A stretch of 32,941 nucleotides of DNA from IMG/VR virus record IMGVR_UViG_3300025133_000387, positions 1 through 32,941 of that record; one strand, given 5' to 3'. A program made the position numbers and the translations under genes. This DNA comes from a virus. Below the pieces are notes generated by a model. It had not been told where the DNA came from. It saw only the letters and a program-made list of their open reading frames with translations, and ran no database searches. This document shows positions 1 through 7,050 of the stretch, one piece after another (position 1 is the stretch's first letter; each line of letters opens with the position of its first letter).

Positions 1-244
1 CATACCCAAACTTTCTACATGATTCTTCTGAGAGACCACGAGACTTGATGGGTCTTGTTTCACTGTCGATAAAGTTTGAAGGTAACGCTGGCTTCATCTC
101 TACAACTGTTCCATCACCCTTCTCATAGTGTTCACATGAAAAGCAATGAGCGTGTCCGTCAGAGTATCTTGCTAGTGCATCACTACTGTTACACTGTGGA
201 CAAGGCTCATGTCTTAGAAACGTAGAGTTCGATTCGTGGGCCAT
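1..244 (-). CDS. DNA primase-helicase (T7 gp4-like), N-terminal part
   Basis: This is the start of a bifunctional replicative primase-helicase; only about 81 residues lie inside the window and the gene continues beyond base 1. The product begins MAHESNSTFLRHEPCPQC and carries the Cys4 zinc-binding motif of the T7 gp4 primase (C15, C18, C34, C37; CPQC, then YSDGHAHCFSC), which recognises the primer template sequence. T7 gp4 has the matching segment LFSDGHTFCYVC. The ATG at 244 is preceded by a GGGAAG-type ribosome site. The first 38 bases overlap the end of the RusA-like gene in another frame, which fits a tightly packed replication operon. The helicase domain is not visible here. Confidence 0.93.
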   Translation of the reverse strand, partial: MAHESNSTFLRHEPCPQCNSSDALARYSDGHAHCFSCEHYEKGDGTVVEMKPALPSNFIDSETRPIKSRGLSEESCRKFGY

Positions 245-581
245 GCTCATCTTCCCATCTTTTGATTGCGGTAATTCTTTTAATTTGGTCATCATCCTCA
301 AAGACCTTTCCATTACATGAATCTAAAATTGCTTTGACATAGTTATCTACATCACCCCTTGGTTCTTCTCTCTTGGTTGTCTTGGGTCTCTTGCAAAAGA
401 AAGTCACCATGACTTCCAAGGTTCCCGTAAGAGGCTGGCCAGTGAATACTTCAGGTACTACTGACTCAGCCTGCTTGCGGAAACTTGTATAACGCTTTCC
501 ATAGTATGCACCCCACCTAGTAACTCTGGGACGAGATGCGGGTACAGGTTCAAGAGGAAAGCTGAGAAGAAAGGAGTTCAT
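207..581 (-). CDS. rusA: RusA-family Holliday junction resolvase
   Basis: The 124-residue product fits the length and pattern of the RusA family. It has an early PVPASRPRVTRWG segment and then the acidic metal-binding core GDVDNYVKAILDSCNG followed by EDDDQI. RusA enzymes cut Holliday junctions and branched DNA as homodimers using clustered aspartates. The gene occupies the slot where T7 carries endonuclease I (gene 3), between ssDNA-binding protein and primase, so it probably does the same job of resolving replication branches. Its ATG follows the stop of the ssDNA-binding gene without a gap (TAAATG), and its end overlaps the primase start by 38 bases, which suggests translational coupling. 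Confidence 0.88.
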   Translation of the reverse strand: MNSFLLSFPLEPVPASRPRVTRWGAYYGKRYTSFRKQAESVVPEVFTGQPLTGTLEVMVTFFCKRPKTTKREEPRGDVDNYVKAILDSCNGKVFEDDDQIKRITAIKRWEDEHGPRIELYVSKT

Positions 582-1208
582 TTAAATAAAGTCATCATCA
601 GAAATGAGGTCATCAGTAGTGCTGTCAGTGGTGTTCTCCATGTTGGCACTGATAGCTTCAAAGCCATCTTCTTCATCGAAGTCAAAGCCAGCAGAATCAG
701 GAGAGAACTCTTTAAGTTCTAATACTTGAACAACCTTACAACGGAGAGAGAGACCAACACCGATGGTGGCTGTGTAATAAGGATACACTTCACAACCAAC
801 TCGTATCGTTGATCCCCCACCAACGGTCTCCGTCATAGGTTGACGCTTTGCGTCCATAAGAACTGGACGTTGCGAAATCTTTTTACCATCGTATTCATAT
901 TGTGCTTTAAGTTTGAACTTAACCTGCACATCACCTGTAGCTTCCCCTGCATCATCTTCAACTTCGATGATAGGTAGAGGTGCTTTCTTTAATTTTGTTT
1001 TACCTTCTGACTCACAAGTTGCCGTGTAATGTTCCTTGTGGATTTCTTCGAGCTTATCAATAAATTCTTGGGCTTCTTCTCGTGAGAGTTGAAGGTTCAC
1101 TTTGTAGTCACCATCGCTGTTGAACTTTTTATCTGGCTCATTCAGCCAAGGCCATACAGCCAAACCTTTAGGTGTTGTTACTCTTGGGTTGCGTTTCCGT
1201 TTCTTCAT
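582..1208 (-). CDS. Single-stranded DNA-binding protein (T7 gp2.5-like)
   Basis: The 208-residue protein has a basic start (MKKRKRNPRV), an OB-fold-like middle with alternating beta segments, and a strongly acidic tail ending DLISDDDFI. The acidic tail with terminal aromatic or hydrophobic residue is the hallmark of T7 gp2.5, whose tail contacts DNA polymerase and primase-helicase. Position supports the call: it lies between RNA polymerase and the resolvase, as gene 2.5 does in T7. A good AGGAG site stands 7 bases before the ATG. It should coat ssDNA during replication and recombination. Family assignment rests on tail, size and synteny more than on a single signature motif. Confidence 0.85.
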   Translation of the reverse strand: MKKRKRNPRVTTPKGLAVWPWLNEPDKKFNSDGDYKVNLQLSREEAQEFIDKLEEIHKEHYTATCESEGKTKLKKAPLPIIEVEDDAGEATGDVQVKFKLKAQYEYDGKKISQRPVLMDAKRQPMTETVGGGSTIRVGCEVYPYYTATIGVGLSLRCKVVQVLELKEFSPDSAGFDFDEEDGFEAISANMENTTDSTTDDLISDDDFI

Positions 1209-1229
1209 TAGTTGCTCCTGTGGATTATG

Positions 1230-3617
1230 TTATGCAAAATAGTATTGCGACTCTAGGACATCCTCAATGTTCAATCCGCCAACGTAGGGGATCTCTGGTA
1301 ATGTTATTCCTATCGGCAGTAGTACCGAAATTTGTTTAGAGAAATCTTCCAATAAATTTTTCTTGAAATGTTCAACGGTCGCGGTCTTGAGACAGGTGTT
1401 AAGTATTCCTGAGTGAGCTGCGGTGGTGGCATACGAATCATGCACCATTGAGAATTGATCTACACCATTAAGAGCTGCTAGGTTCACAGTACGCATCATA
1501 AGGGAAGCATCGAGACTGTGTACGAAGTTTGGACAAATTCCATTGATATTTTTTCTGGCTGAGTTTTCGCCACGACCTCGCTGTAATCTATGTCTTCTTA
1601 TCTTCCCACCTATAGAAGTCTTTACTTCATACTTGGCTTGTTTCTCATAGAGTTGCTTCACCAAGAAGCCAGAAGGTACTGACCACATTGGAGTTACATT
1701 ATTATCCATGCAGATCCTAGCGACAGCCCTGAGCCAATCCATACCCATCCTTGCGGATGTCACAGAGTCACCAATAGAGTCCCAGATGAGGTCACTGAGG
1801 AAGATACAGGGTCTGAAGACTTCCTTGCCAAAGGGGTTGTCTCTGCGTTTCCTGAAGACTTCCTCCTTAAACCACTCAACTGTGTAGTCCTTGCAGGATT
1901 GCTTCGTTGAGCCATAGGGAAGCACCATAGTCTGTCTCTTGGTGGTCTTCCTGGTGATGCCAAACTCTACCCACTTCTGGGCAAAGGGATGGTCAGAGAG
2001 TTGAAGTTTCTCTATGACTGTATTTGCAACAATCTGGTAGAGGTCTTGAGGTGTATCACTGGGAGTTACATTGGTATAATAGGCAGCTTCAGGGTCTCTG
2101 AGTAACATGGCGTATATCTGGAGACCTTGGTTACTTGCATCTTGTGCAATGGGCAGGCTTGAGACATACCCATAGCCCTGCTCAAAGAACTCACCCATCT
2201 CCATTGCTGCTGCTAGGAACTGCCAGGGTTTATCTGCGGTATTCCATTGGATGTACTCAAGCGGATCTTGATGTATCTTCCTGAACATCTCCTCGTTGCT
2301 CCATGCCCACTCAAGTCGTTCTTGGATAGGTTTCTTATCGAGACCCCATGTGTTAGCTGCTTGAAACGCTAACCAGTTGGCATCGTCCTGAGTTTCTATA
2401 GGTGCTCCCTTGGAAAACCTCAGTAATCCCTTGGCCCAATCTGGCCCTTGGGGTTGTAGGTATTGAGGAACAGGATATGTTCGTGCTCTAAAGTCTAATT
2501 GTTGGGGATAGTGGAACTCCTCATCAGAAAACTTATTAGCAAGATATAAAACCTTAGCAAGTTGTAGTCTCTTAGACCTATCCTGAAGGTTCATCCTGTG
2601 TGTCTGGCTGGCTTGTCTACGCCACTGCTTCTGCGCTGGCTCGTTGGTGTCCCAATCTTCAGGTCTTGGAGGTAACTCATGCTCAGTGTTTGAAGGTAAG
2701 TCCCCCATAGCACTGTTGTTCTCATAGGAATACTGCATGGTCAGCAGGATCTCGTTATTAACTTCCCACCCTGTATCTTGTAGATGCCCTATTGCCTTGA
2801 ATACAGCAGGCATAGATATCTCATTGAGGTCTTGGAGATACCCAGCATCATAGGATTTAACTAGGGGTCTACGTCTAAGTTCTTCTGCGTGATACCCCCC
2901 TATGTAGATAGATTGCCAAGGCATTGGTTTGACCACCATCGGCATAAAGACAGGCCTAAGTATCTCATGGATAGCGTGGGCTTCTTTCAACCATAGCATG
3001 AGGTCATCGGTTGCCTGCACTGTGGTGGTAGCCCTACCAAACATATTGGTGAAGGTCTCTATATCTATTAGCCCAGTAGCTTCCCTCATTAACTCAATGA
3101 GAACGATACCTACTGCACAGGTGTCCTTGGTTTTCCACCTTGGGAGAATGATACCTGCTGCCTTAGCGGTCTTATGGATGTACCTACGCTTACTGACGTA
3201 GCCACCGTTGTTATTAACAGTAGAGAATAAGGTTGCCCATAGGTCAGGTTCTTCTTCTTGTATCTTGCGGAATCTATACTCATCCTCTAGGTACTGACCT
3301 ATACGGATAGCAATAGCTGTTAAAGTTCTACGCTGAGAGATACCATCGAGTACCGTCCGAGCTGTTAAAGCAGCCATGAGGTCTGTAGGTAACATATAGA
3401 AGTAAGGGAGGACTCGATGCTTACGTCCTGGGCCTGTCTCAGAGTACACAATCCAGTCCTTAATGCTGGCTTCGAGTAACTCTATGGATTCACCGAGTAA
3501 CCTCTTGGCTACAGGACTATAGGTTTCTACCTCGGCTTCTCTGGTTCTTGCCAGTTTACTATGATACCTCTCCTTACCGAGTTCAATCATTTCCTTATCT
3601 AGTTCACTTTGTCGCAT
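1230..3617 (-). CDS. T7-like single-subunit DNA-directed RNA polymerase
   Basis: The 795-residue enzyme transcribes the middle and late phage genes from phage promoters. Landmarks match T7 gp1: catalytic Asp near residue 493 in AQDASNQGLQIYAMLLRD (T7 D537 region), TKRQTMVLPYGS with Lys about 560 and Tyr about 568 (T7 K631 and Y639, same spacing of 8), and the second catalytic Asp about 727 in SMVHDSYAT (T7 D812). The C-terminus ends in the typical aromatic-Phe-Ala (YYFA, compare DFAFA in T7). I chose the ATG at 3617 because AAGGAG lies 5 bases ahead; a TTG 21 bases upstream is less likely. It follows the integrase gene, as in integrase-bearing marine podoviruses. Promoter specificity should differ from T7. 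Confidence 0.97.
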   Translation of the reverse strand: MRQSELDKEMIELGKERYHSKLARTREAEVETYSPVAKRLLGESIELLEASIKDWIVYSETGPGRKHRVLPYFYMLPTDLMAALTARTVLDGISQRRTLTAIAIRIGQYLEDEYRFRKIQEEEPDLWATLFSTVNNNGGYVSKRRYIHKTAKAAGIILPRWKTKDTCAVGIVLIELMREATGLIDIETFTNMFGRATTTVQATDDLMLWLKEAHAIHEILRPVFMPMVVKPMPWQSIYIGGYHAEELRRRPLVKSYDAGYLQDLNEISMPAVFKAIGHLQDTGWEVNNEILLTMQYSYENNSAMGDLPSNTEHELPPRPEDWDTNEPAQKQWRRQASQTHRMNLQDRSKRLQLAKVLYLANKFSDEEFHYPQQLDFRARTYPVPQYLQPQGPDWAKGLLRFSKGAPIETQDDANWLAFQAANTWGLDKKPIQERLEWAWSNEEMFRKIHQDPLEYIQWNTADKPWQFLAAAMEMGEFFEQGYGYVSSLPIAQDASNQGLQIYAMLLRDPEAAYYTNVTPSDTPQDLYQIVANTVIEKLQLSDHPFAQKWVEFGITRKTTKRQTMVLPYGSTKQSCKDYTVEWFKEEVFRKRRDNPFGKEVFRPCIFLSDLIWDSIGDSVTSARMGMDWLRAVARICMDNNVTPMWSVPSGFLVKQLYEKQAKYEVKTSIGGKIRRHRLQRGRGENSARKNINGICPNFVHSLDASLMMRTVNLAALNGVDQFSMVHDSYATTAAHSGILNTCLKTATVEHFKKNLLEDFSKQISVLLPIGITLPEIPYVGGLNIEDVLESQYYFA

Positions 3618-3855
3618 CCATGCTCCTTTACACCACAAGGTATCGCCACATTCTATGGAATACCTTTAATTTTTGCGGGTGTGGATACGGGAATAAGTAA
3701 GATTAAGTTGAGTGTCGGTGAATAGTCATCCACTGGTGTATCAATGAATCAGTAGAGCGACTATCCACAATACCACTGATTAGAGAAAATAAACCTAATA
3801 GAATCAAACACTTAACATTAACACATATTCCTGTAAACACCTTAAACACCACCAG
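3618..3855. promoter_or_regulatory. Intergenic region between integrase and RNA polymerase; possible attP or control region
   Basis: This is 238 bases with no supportable gene. Around 3722-3790 there are short interlocking inverted elements: GAATAGTC is answered by GACTATCC about 35 bases on, and GAATCAGTAG by CCACTGATTAG. Such arrays next to an integrase gene are compatible with integrase core and arm sites, or with regulatory sites for the polymerase gene. I see no recognisable tRNA 3' end, the usual attachment target for this group, so the att reading is only a guess. The region is AT-rich. Confidence 0.25.
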
Positions 3856-4890
3856 TTACGCCACAGTATTCTCCTGTAGAACATCGGTATTGGATCGTCT
3901 ACTTGCAAGTTTCTTTATCACATCCTCTAAGTCATTAGGGGCTAAGTGAGTGTATCTCTTAGTCATGGCTAAGGACTTATGACCTGCAAGTTGCTGCACC
4001 ATAAATAAATTAGTGTTCTCTTGGACTAAGTTTGTTATGAAGGTATGTCTACAAGCATGGAGGCACTCTTGAGTATCAGTCCACCCTAGTTGTTTCTTCA
4101 CTCTGTCCCATCGACTCTTAATCTGCGTATAACTCACCCACCTGAATGGGCCACCAGATATCTTAGAAAAGTATTCCATGATGCTCTGGACTTCAGGTGT
4201 CATAGGGATAGACCTAGCAGAGAAGTTCTTGGTCTTATCAAGGACTATTAAGTTACCCTGAATGTTCTCCCACTCAAGACTGAGGAGTTCCCCAATACGC
4301 ATACCTGTATCCAAGAGTACCCTGACTATCATTCCATAGTCCTCTAGGTCTAACTCATGGAAGGTCTTAATAATATCTTGCTGCTCATCATCGGTGTACC
4401 ACCTGATACGTTCTTGAGGTTCTTTCAGGTAGGTGATCTTGGGGAGCTTAGAGATAATCTCAAGTTCCAGAGCTGTCCTAAGCATTCGACTAAGAGCTGC
4501 AAGTTTTCTATTGACAGTTGCAGGTGAGTTACCGATCGACTTAAAGTCAGCCATCATCTCATCTATGGTAAACTTATCTATCGCATGGATATCCATAGAT
4601 CCACCGATGGACTCGACTACCTTCATAGCGTTAATCCATGTCTTACTCTCAGATCTCATGCCAGCCCAGTGATGCTTATAGGTATAGTCGGCTAACTCTT
4701 GGAGAGTTCTAGGTCTACTCTTGGTGCTCGATTGAGTACCCATCTCAGGTAACTTATCAGAGAGTAGGTCAGCTTTAGATTGTGCCTCCCATATCTCAGC
4801 TTCTTTAAGAGACTTGAATGATCTCCTGTAGCGTTCCTTGTGATAGTGGATAGTGGCTTCGTAAGATGTTCCTCGTTGTGTTATTGGCAT
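3856..4890 (-). CDS. int: Tyrosine recombinase / phage integrase
   Basis: The 344-residue protein has the full catalytic set of tyrosine recombinases: R198 (DTGMRIGELLSLEW), a Lys in the TKNFSARSIPM beta-turn, H278 and R281 (HACRHTF), H304 (LAGHKS) and nucleophile Y313 (KRYTHL). An N-terminal AP2/arm-type domain (residues 1-50) is followed by a SAM-like core-binding domain (about 60-150) and the catalytic domain. It should integrate the phage genome at a host attachment site through a 3'-phosphotyrosyl intermediate. It lies directly downstream of the MarR-like regulator (11-base gap) and upstream of the RNA polymerase gene. The catalytic residues are intact, so nothing indicates inactivation. 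Confidence 0.96.
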   Translation of the reverse strand: MPITQRGTSYEATIHYHKERYRRSFKSLKEAEIWEAQSKADLLSDKLPEMGTQSSTKSRPRTLQELADYTYKHHWAGMRSESKTWINAMKVVESIGGSMDIHAIDKFTIDEMMADFKSIGNSPATVNRKLAALSRMLRTALELEIISKLPKITYLKEPQERIRWYTDDEQQDIIKTFHELDLEDYGMIVRVLLDTGMRIGELLSLEWENIQGNLIVLDKTKNFSARSIPMTPEVQSIMEYFSKISGGPFRWVSYTQIKSRWDRVKKQLGWTDTQECLHACRHTFITNLVQENTNLFMVQQLAGHKSLAMTKRYTHLAPNDLEDVIKKLASRRSNTDVLQENTVA

Positions 4891-4901
4891 TACTGCATCC
4901 T

Positions 4902-5258
4902 TTATAAAGTTTGAATAAAACGTGTACCTTTGGGTGTAAGTTTGACTAACTTTACCCTTCTGTTCATGGGATCTTCGTAAGAATCAACCAGTCCATGACC
5001 TGATTGACCTTTCCTGTGAATCTTACCCAGCATCGCTACGTTGCGACTAACACTACTCTGTGCCGTCCCTGTCTTTATCCCTATGTCCCTCATTGTTATC
5101 GGTTCTGGGTCTGCTAATGCCACGACTAAAAGTGTAGAGATTGCTTGTGCCTGTATCTCTGGGTCTATCGTCCTGAAGGTTTCCACCTGCCTGAATAGCA
5201 TCCCTAAGTTTGTTAAGGGTGGATTGTGGGGTGTAGATAATAGAGAAGCGGAAGGCAT
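4902..5258 (-). CDS. MarR-like winged-helix transcriptional regulator
   Basis: The 118-residue protein has a winged helix-turn-helix in its second half: EPITMRDIGIKTGTAQSSVSR forms the helix-turn-helix, and the segment RRVKLVKLTPKGTRFIQ forms the wing and following helix, with the LTPKG signature typical of MarR proteins. A short helical N-terminal half probably dimerises. Its gene sits just before integrase, so a role in the lysis-lysogeny choice or in control of integrase and RNA polymerase is a reasonable inference. A near-perfect palindrome overlapping a -35-like box lies 54 bases upstream, suggesting autoregulation. It is unlike CI/Cro repressors. Confidence 0.8.
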   Translation of the reverse strand: MPSASLLSTPHNPPLTNLGMLFRQVETFRTIDPEIQAQAISTLLVVALADPEPITMRDIGIKTGTAQSSVSRNVAMLGKIHRKGQSGHGLVDSYEDPMNRRVKLVKLTPKGTRFIQTL

Positions 5259-5290
5259 ATATATAATACTCCTGTTGGTTACATCCGAGG

Positions 5291-5324
5291 AAACAATCTA
5301 CTACTGGATGGGACTTGTCAAGTC
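5291..5324 (-). promoter_or_regulatory. Candidate promoter with operator palindrome upstream of the regulator gene
   Basis: On the minus strand, GACTTGACAAGTC (5312-5324) is a palindrome with 6-base arms around one central base, and it contains an exact TTGACA -35 box (5316-5321). A weak -10 (TAGATT or GATTGT) follows at 15-17 bases. The overlap of operator and -35 is a typical repression geometry, and the next gene encodes a MarR-like protein. The -10 is poor, so the promoter strength is uncertain. Confidence 0.4.
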
Positions 5325-5393
5325 TTTCAAACCAAAGCTGGCCTAAGTATGGCACTTTAAGTAACAACGAGATGCTCCTGAAGGGTAATTATT

Positions 5394-5458
5394 AAGGACT
5401 AAAAAAAAATAAAAAAAAGAGTTAGAGGGAGTCCTTGACTAAGATCAAGAATCAATCA
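5394..5458 (-). terminator. Possible terminator / inverted-repeat region after the early small-gene block
   Basis: On the minus strand a hairpin CTTGA-TCTTAG-TCAAG is followed 14 bases later by two long T tracts (8 and 10 bases, 5401-5418). A second inverted pair, AAGGACT (5394-5400) and AGTCCTT (5430-5436), encloses the T tracts. The T-richness and position after the last early small gene suggest transcription termination or attenuation before the regulator-integrase-polymerase genes. The hairpin is weak and set back from the T tract. Confidence 0.35.
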
Positions 5459-5464
5459 AGAGAA

Positions 5465-5659
5465 TCAGGCAGAACGCCAAGACTCTGTGCGTGGATCAGG
5501 TGTCTCTGGATTACCTACGGATTCATTGTACTTATCGAAGTGGTATTCTATGTCAGCTTCAAGGTCGACTAAATCTGATAAGCACTTGGCTAACTGCGCT
5601 TTGAACATTCGTACGTCTGAAAGTATCTCTTGTTTTAATTTGGTTTCTTGGGTGTTCAT
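5465..5659 (-). CDS. Small early protein, unknown (MNTQETKLK leader)
   Basis: A 64-residue acidic protein, largely predicted helical with coiled-coil-like spacing in LAKCLSDLVDLEADIEYHF. I do not recognise the family. It is the last gene of the early small-gene block. Its first residues MNTQETKLKQ are nearly the same as those of the gene at 6040-6231 (MNTQETKLNN) and like those of 6450-6668 (MNTQQEQLK), although the rest differs, so the 5' end looks like a reused cassette. A GAAGGAAAC ribosome site precedes the ATG. No T7 counterpart is evident. Confidence 0.7.
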   Translation of the reverse strand: MNTQETKLKQEILSDVRMFKAQLAKCLSDLVDLEADIEYHFDKYNESVGNPETPDPRTESWRSA

Positions 5660-5677
5660 TTGGTTGTTTCCTTCTTG

Positions 5678-5974
5678 TTAAAAGTTGCGAGCATTTTGCT
5701 GATACGCCTTGCGTATCTCATCTGCTCGTTTAAGAGATTCTAGCTTCATCTTGGCGCCATCTTCAGTGTGGAATCCAGCGATTACCCCATACCAATTAGG
5801 CACATTAGACACACACTCGCACTCGCCAAGTACCTGAAATGGGAATATTTCCGCCAAGTTGTCGTCATAGTCCCACTCAGGGTCATCAAACACCTTGTAA
5901 CCATTTAAGTTGTCGAAAGTATCCTCGTTATATTTGACTATTGCGTATGATATATAAACTTTTTCGGTGTTCAT
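5678..5974 (-). CDS. Small early protein, unknown, 98 residues
   Basis: The product is acidic in its first half (FDDPEWDYDDNLAEIF) and has a basic helical end (KLESLKRADEIRKAYQQ). It has the look of a small alpha/beta protein, but no known motif is visible. The ATG follows the shared leader GGAAACCCAACA, and it begins MNTEKVY, again close to the MNTQ starts of neighbouring genes. It overlaps by 4 bases the stop of a short decayed coding remnant (5971-6039). Proteins in this position in T7-like phages usually act on the host early in infection, but nothing here shows a function. Confidence 0.75.
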   Translation of the reverse strand: MNTEKVYISYAIVKYNEDTFDNLNGYKVFDDPEWDYDDNLAEIFPFQVLGECECVSNVPNWYGVIAGFHTEDGAKMKLESLKRADEIRKAYQQNARNF

Positions 5975-6039
5975 TGTTGGGTTTCCTTCTGTAATTCATT
6001 GGGTATGTACCACATACCATCAATGGCGGAGTACGCTTG
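5971..6039 (-). pseudogene. Remnant of a duplicated small early gene (3' end only)
   Basis: Directly after the stop of the 63-residue gene, and in the same frame, 22 further codons read QAYSAIDGMWYIPNELQ followed by KETQQ and a TGA. IDGMWYIPNELQ is a clear relative of FDGFWYIPTDLQ at the end of the preceding gene, and the DNA is also similar (GGTACATACCCAATGAATTACAGAA against GGTACATCCCCACTGACTTACAGAA, about 22 of 25). No good start codon serves it alone. It is best read as the tail of a duplicated paralogue whose front was lost, or a C-terminal domain cut off by a new stop. Its stop overlaps the next ATG. Confidence 0.6.
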
Positions 6040-6231
6040 TTATGTGTTGGGAATTAGGTTCTGTAAGTCAGTGGGGATGTACCAAAAACCATCGAAGGGT
6101 TCATCCTCACCTTCTGCATAGATGTCTATGACTACTCCCCCATCCTCATTCTTGACGACTACCCTGCCACCTTCCTTGATGGATATGTAGGCATACTCTT
6201 GGTTGTTTAGTTTTGTTTCTTGGGTGTTCAT
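6040..6231 (-). CDS. Small early protein, unknown, 63 residues
   Basis: An acidic, beta-rich product with alternating hydrophobic segments (YAYISIKEGGRVVVKN, GVVIDIYAEG) and an aromatic end FDGFWYIPTDLQ. The family is not recognised. It starts with MNTQETKL, shared with the gene at 5465-5659. Its ATG overlaps the stop of the preceding gene by 4 bases (ATGA), so the two are likely translationally coupled. A truncated copy of its last third follows immediately downstream. Confidence 0.72.
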   Translation of the reverse strand: MNTQETKLNNQEYAYISIKEGGRVVVKNEDGGVVIDIYAEGEDEPFDGFWYIPTDLQNLIPNT

Positions 6232-6437
6232 TGTTTTAGTTCCTCGATAATCCCGAAGGCCTTTACAAGTAGGTTCACAAGATAGTCATAGTCCTCTTGA
6301 CTAATGTTCTTGATCTTACAATCGGTAGCCCAACTCTTGACTAAGTTAGCAAGAGGTTCTTCGAGTTCGATGTGCTGGTCTAACTCTGAGAGTTTTACGG
6401 TAGATGCTTCTAGTTTTTTAAGTAAGTTGTTGTTCAT
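6228..6437 (-). CDS. Small early protein, unknown, 69 residues
   Basis: A largely helical acidic protein (LLKKLEASTVKLSELDQHI, then DYDYLVNLLVKAFGIIEELKQ). No recognised motif, no membrane segment. The ATG has the usual leader AAGGAACACCAACA. Its last codons (GAA CTA AAA CAA TGA) also form the leader of the next gene, whose ATG overlaps this stop by 4 bases. Confidence 0.72.
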   Translation of the reverse strand: MNNNLLKKLEASTVKLSELDQHIELEEPLANLVKSWATDCKIKNISQEDYDYLVNLLVKAFGIIEELKQ

Positions 6438-6449
6438 TGTTGGTGTTCC

Positions 6450-6668
6450 TTATGGCTTCGCAAATTTTAAGTGTTCTAATAGTTCGATACAGGATTCATG
6501 ACTAACGCCATCATCGCCCCACGCACAATCATCGTCACATCCCATCATCCACTGTTCAAAGGTGTTAATGAGAATAGATATCTGTGGTGCTGTAAGGTGG
6601 ACGAAACACGCATCACCACGAATAACGTCATGTACTGCATCTTTTAGTTGTTCTTGTTGGGTGTTCAT
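6450..6668 (-). CDS. Small early protein, unknown, 72 residues, Cys/Asp-rich patch
   Basis: Begins MNTQQEQLKDAVHDVI, similar to the other MNTQ starts, then a helical region LTAPQISILINTFEQWM and a CDDDCAWGDDGVSHESC patch with three cysteines and many acidic residues that could bind metal. Function unknown. It starts inside the stop of the preceding gene (ATGA overlap) behind an AAGGAGGATCAACA leader, the strongest ribosome site in the block. Confidence 0.72.
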   Translation of the reverse strand: MNTQQEQLKDAVHDVIRGDACFVHLTAPQISILINTFEQWMMGCDDDCAWGDDGVSHESCIELLEHLKFAKP

Positions 6669-6874
6669 TGTTGATCCTCCTTCTTGGTGACTAATCTCCA
6701 GCCACCACCTTTTGACTTTGTTTCGTACATATTATTGTGAAAGTCCCATCCCTGTTGGTAACTAAACTTGCCATCTCCATTGTGGGTAGTTTTCCATCTG
6801 GTCGCTGTGACTAAAATTAGATCAACAGTTCCCTTTGGTGTTCCGCTTCCTGTTCGTAGTGTTATTGTTTTCAT
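6665..6874 (-). CDS. Small early protein, unknown, 69 residues
   Basis: A basic, beta-rich protein (MKTITLRTGSGTPKGTVDLILVTATRW) with several aromatic residues and a lysine-rich end GGGWRLVTKKEDQQ. No family recognised. The C-terminal EDQQ and TGA are encoded by the next gene's leader GAGGATCAACAATGA. It starts within the stop of the 59-residue gene upstream. It appears intact and has a good ribosome site (GAGGATACACA). Confidence 0.72.
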   Translation of the reverse strand: MKTITLRTGSGTPKGTVDLILVTATRWKTTHNGDGKFSYQQGWDFHNNMYETKSKGGGWRLVTKKEDQQ

Positions 6875-7050
6875 TGTGTATCCTCTGTTTTATGCGAGTC
6901 AGACATAACGACTAACTCTAGTTTCTTAGTTGCATCATTCTCTACGATGTCCAGATTTATATGACCCAAAGACTCGTTGGTAGTGTCATCTAGGATATCA
7001 ATAGTTAGACCGAAATCGTTTGCTAAAATATCTTGCGTTGTAATAATCAT
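6871..7050 (-). CDS. Small early protein, unknown, 59 residues
   Basis: A short acidic product starting MIITTQDILANDFGLTIDIL and ending HKTEDTQ. It is easy to miss because of size, but both ends fit the block: the ATG lies behind GGAAACCCAACA and overlaps the previous stop by 4 bases, and its TGA overlaps the next ATG by 4 bases. Alternating hydrophobic residues suggest beta strands. No motif is recognised. Confidence 0.7.
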   Translation of the reverse strand: MIITTQDILANDFGLTIDILDDTTNESLGHINLDIVENDATKKLELVVMSDSHKTEDTQ

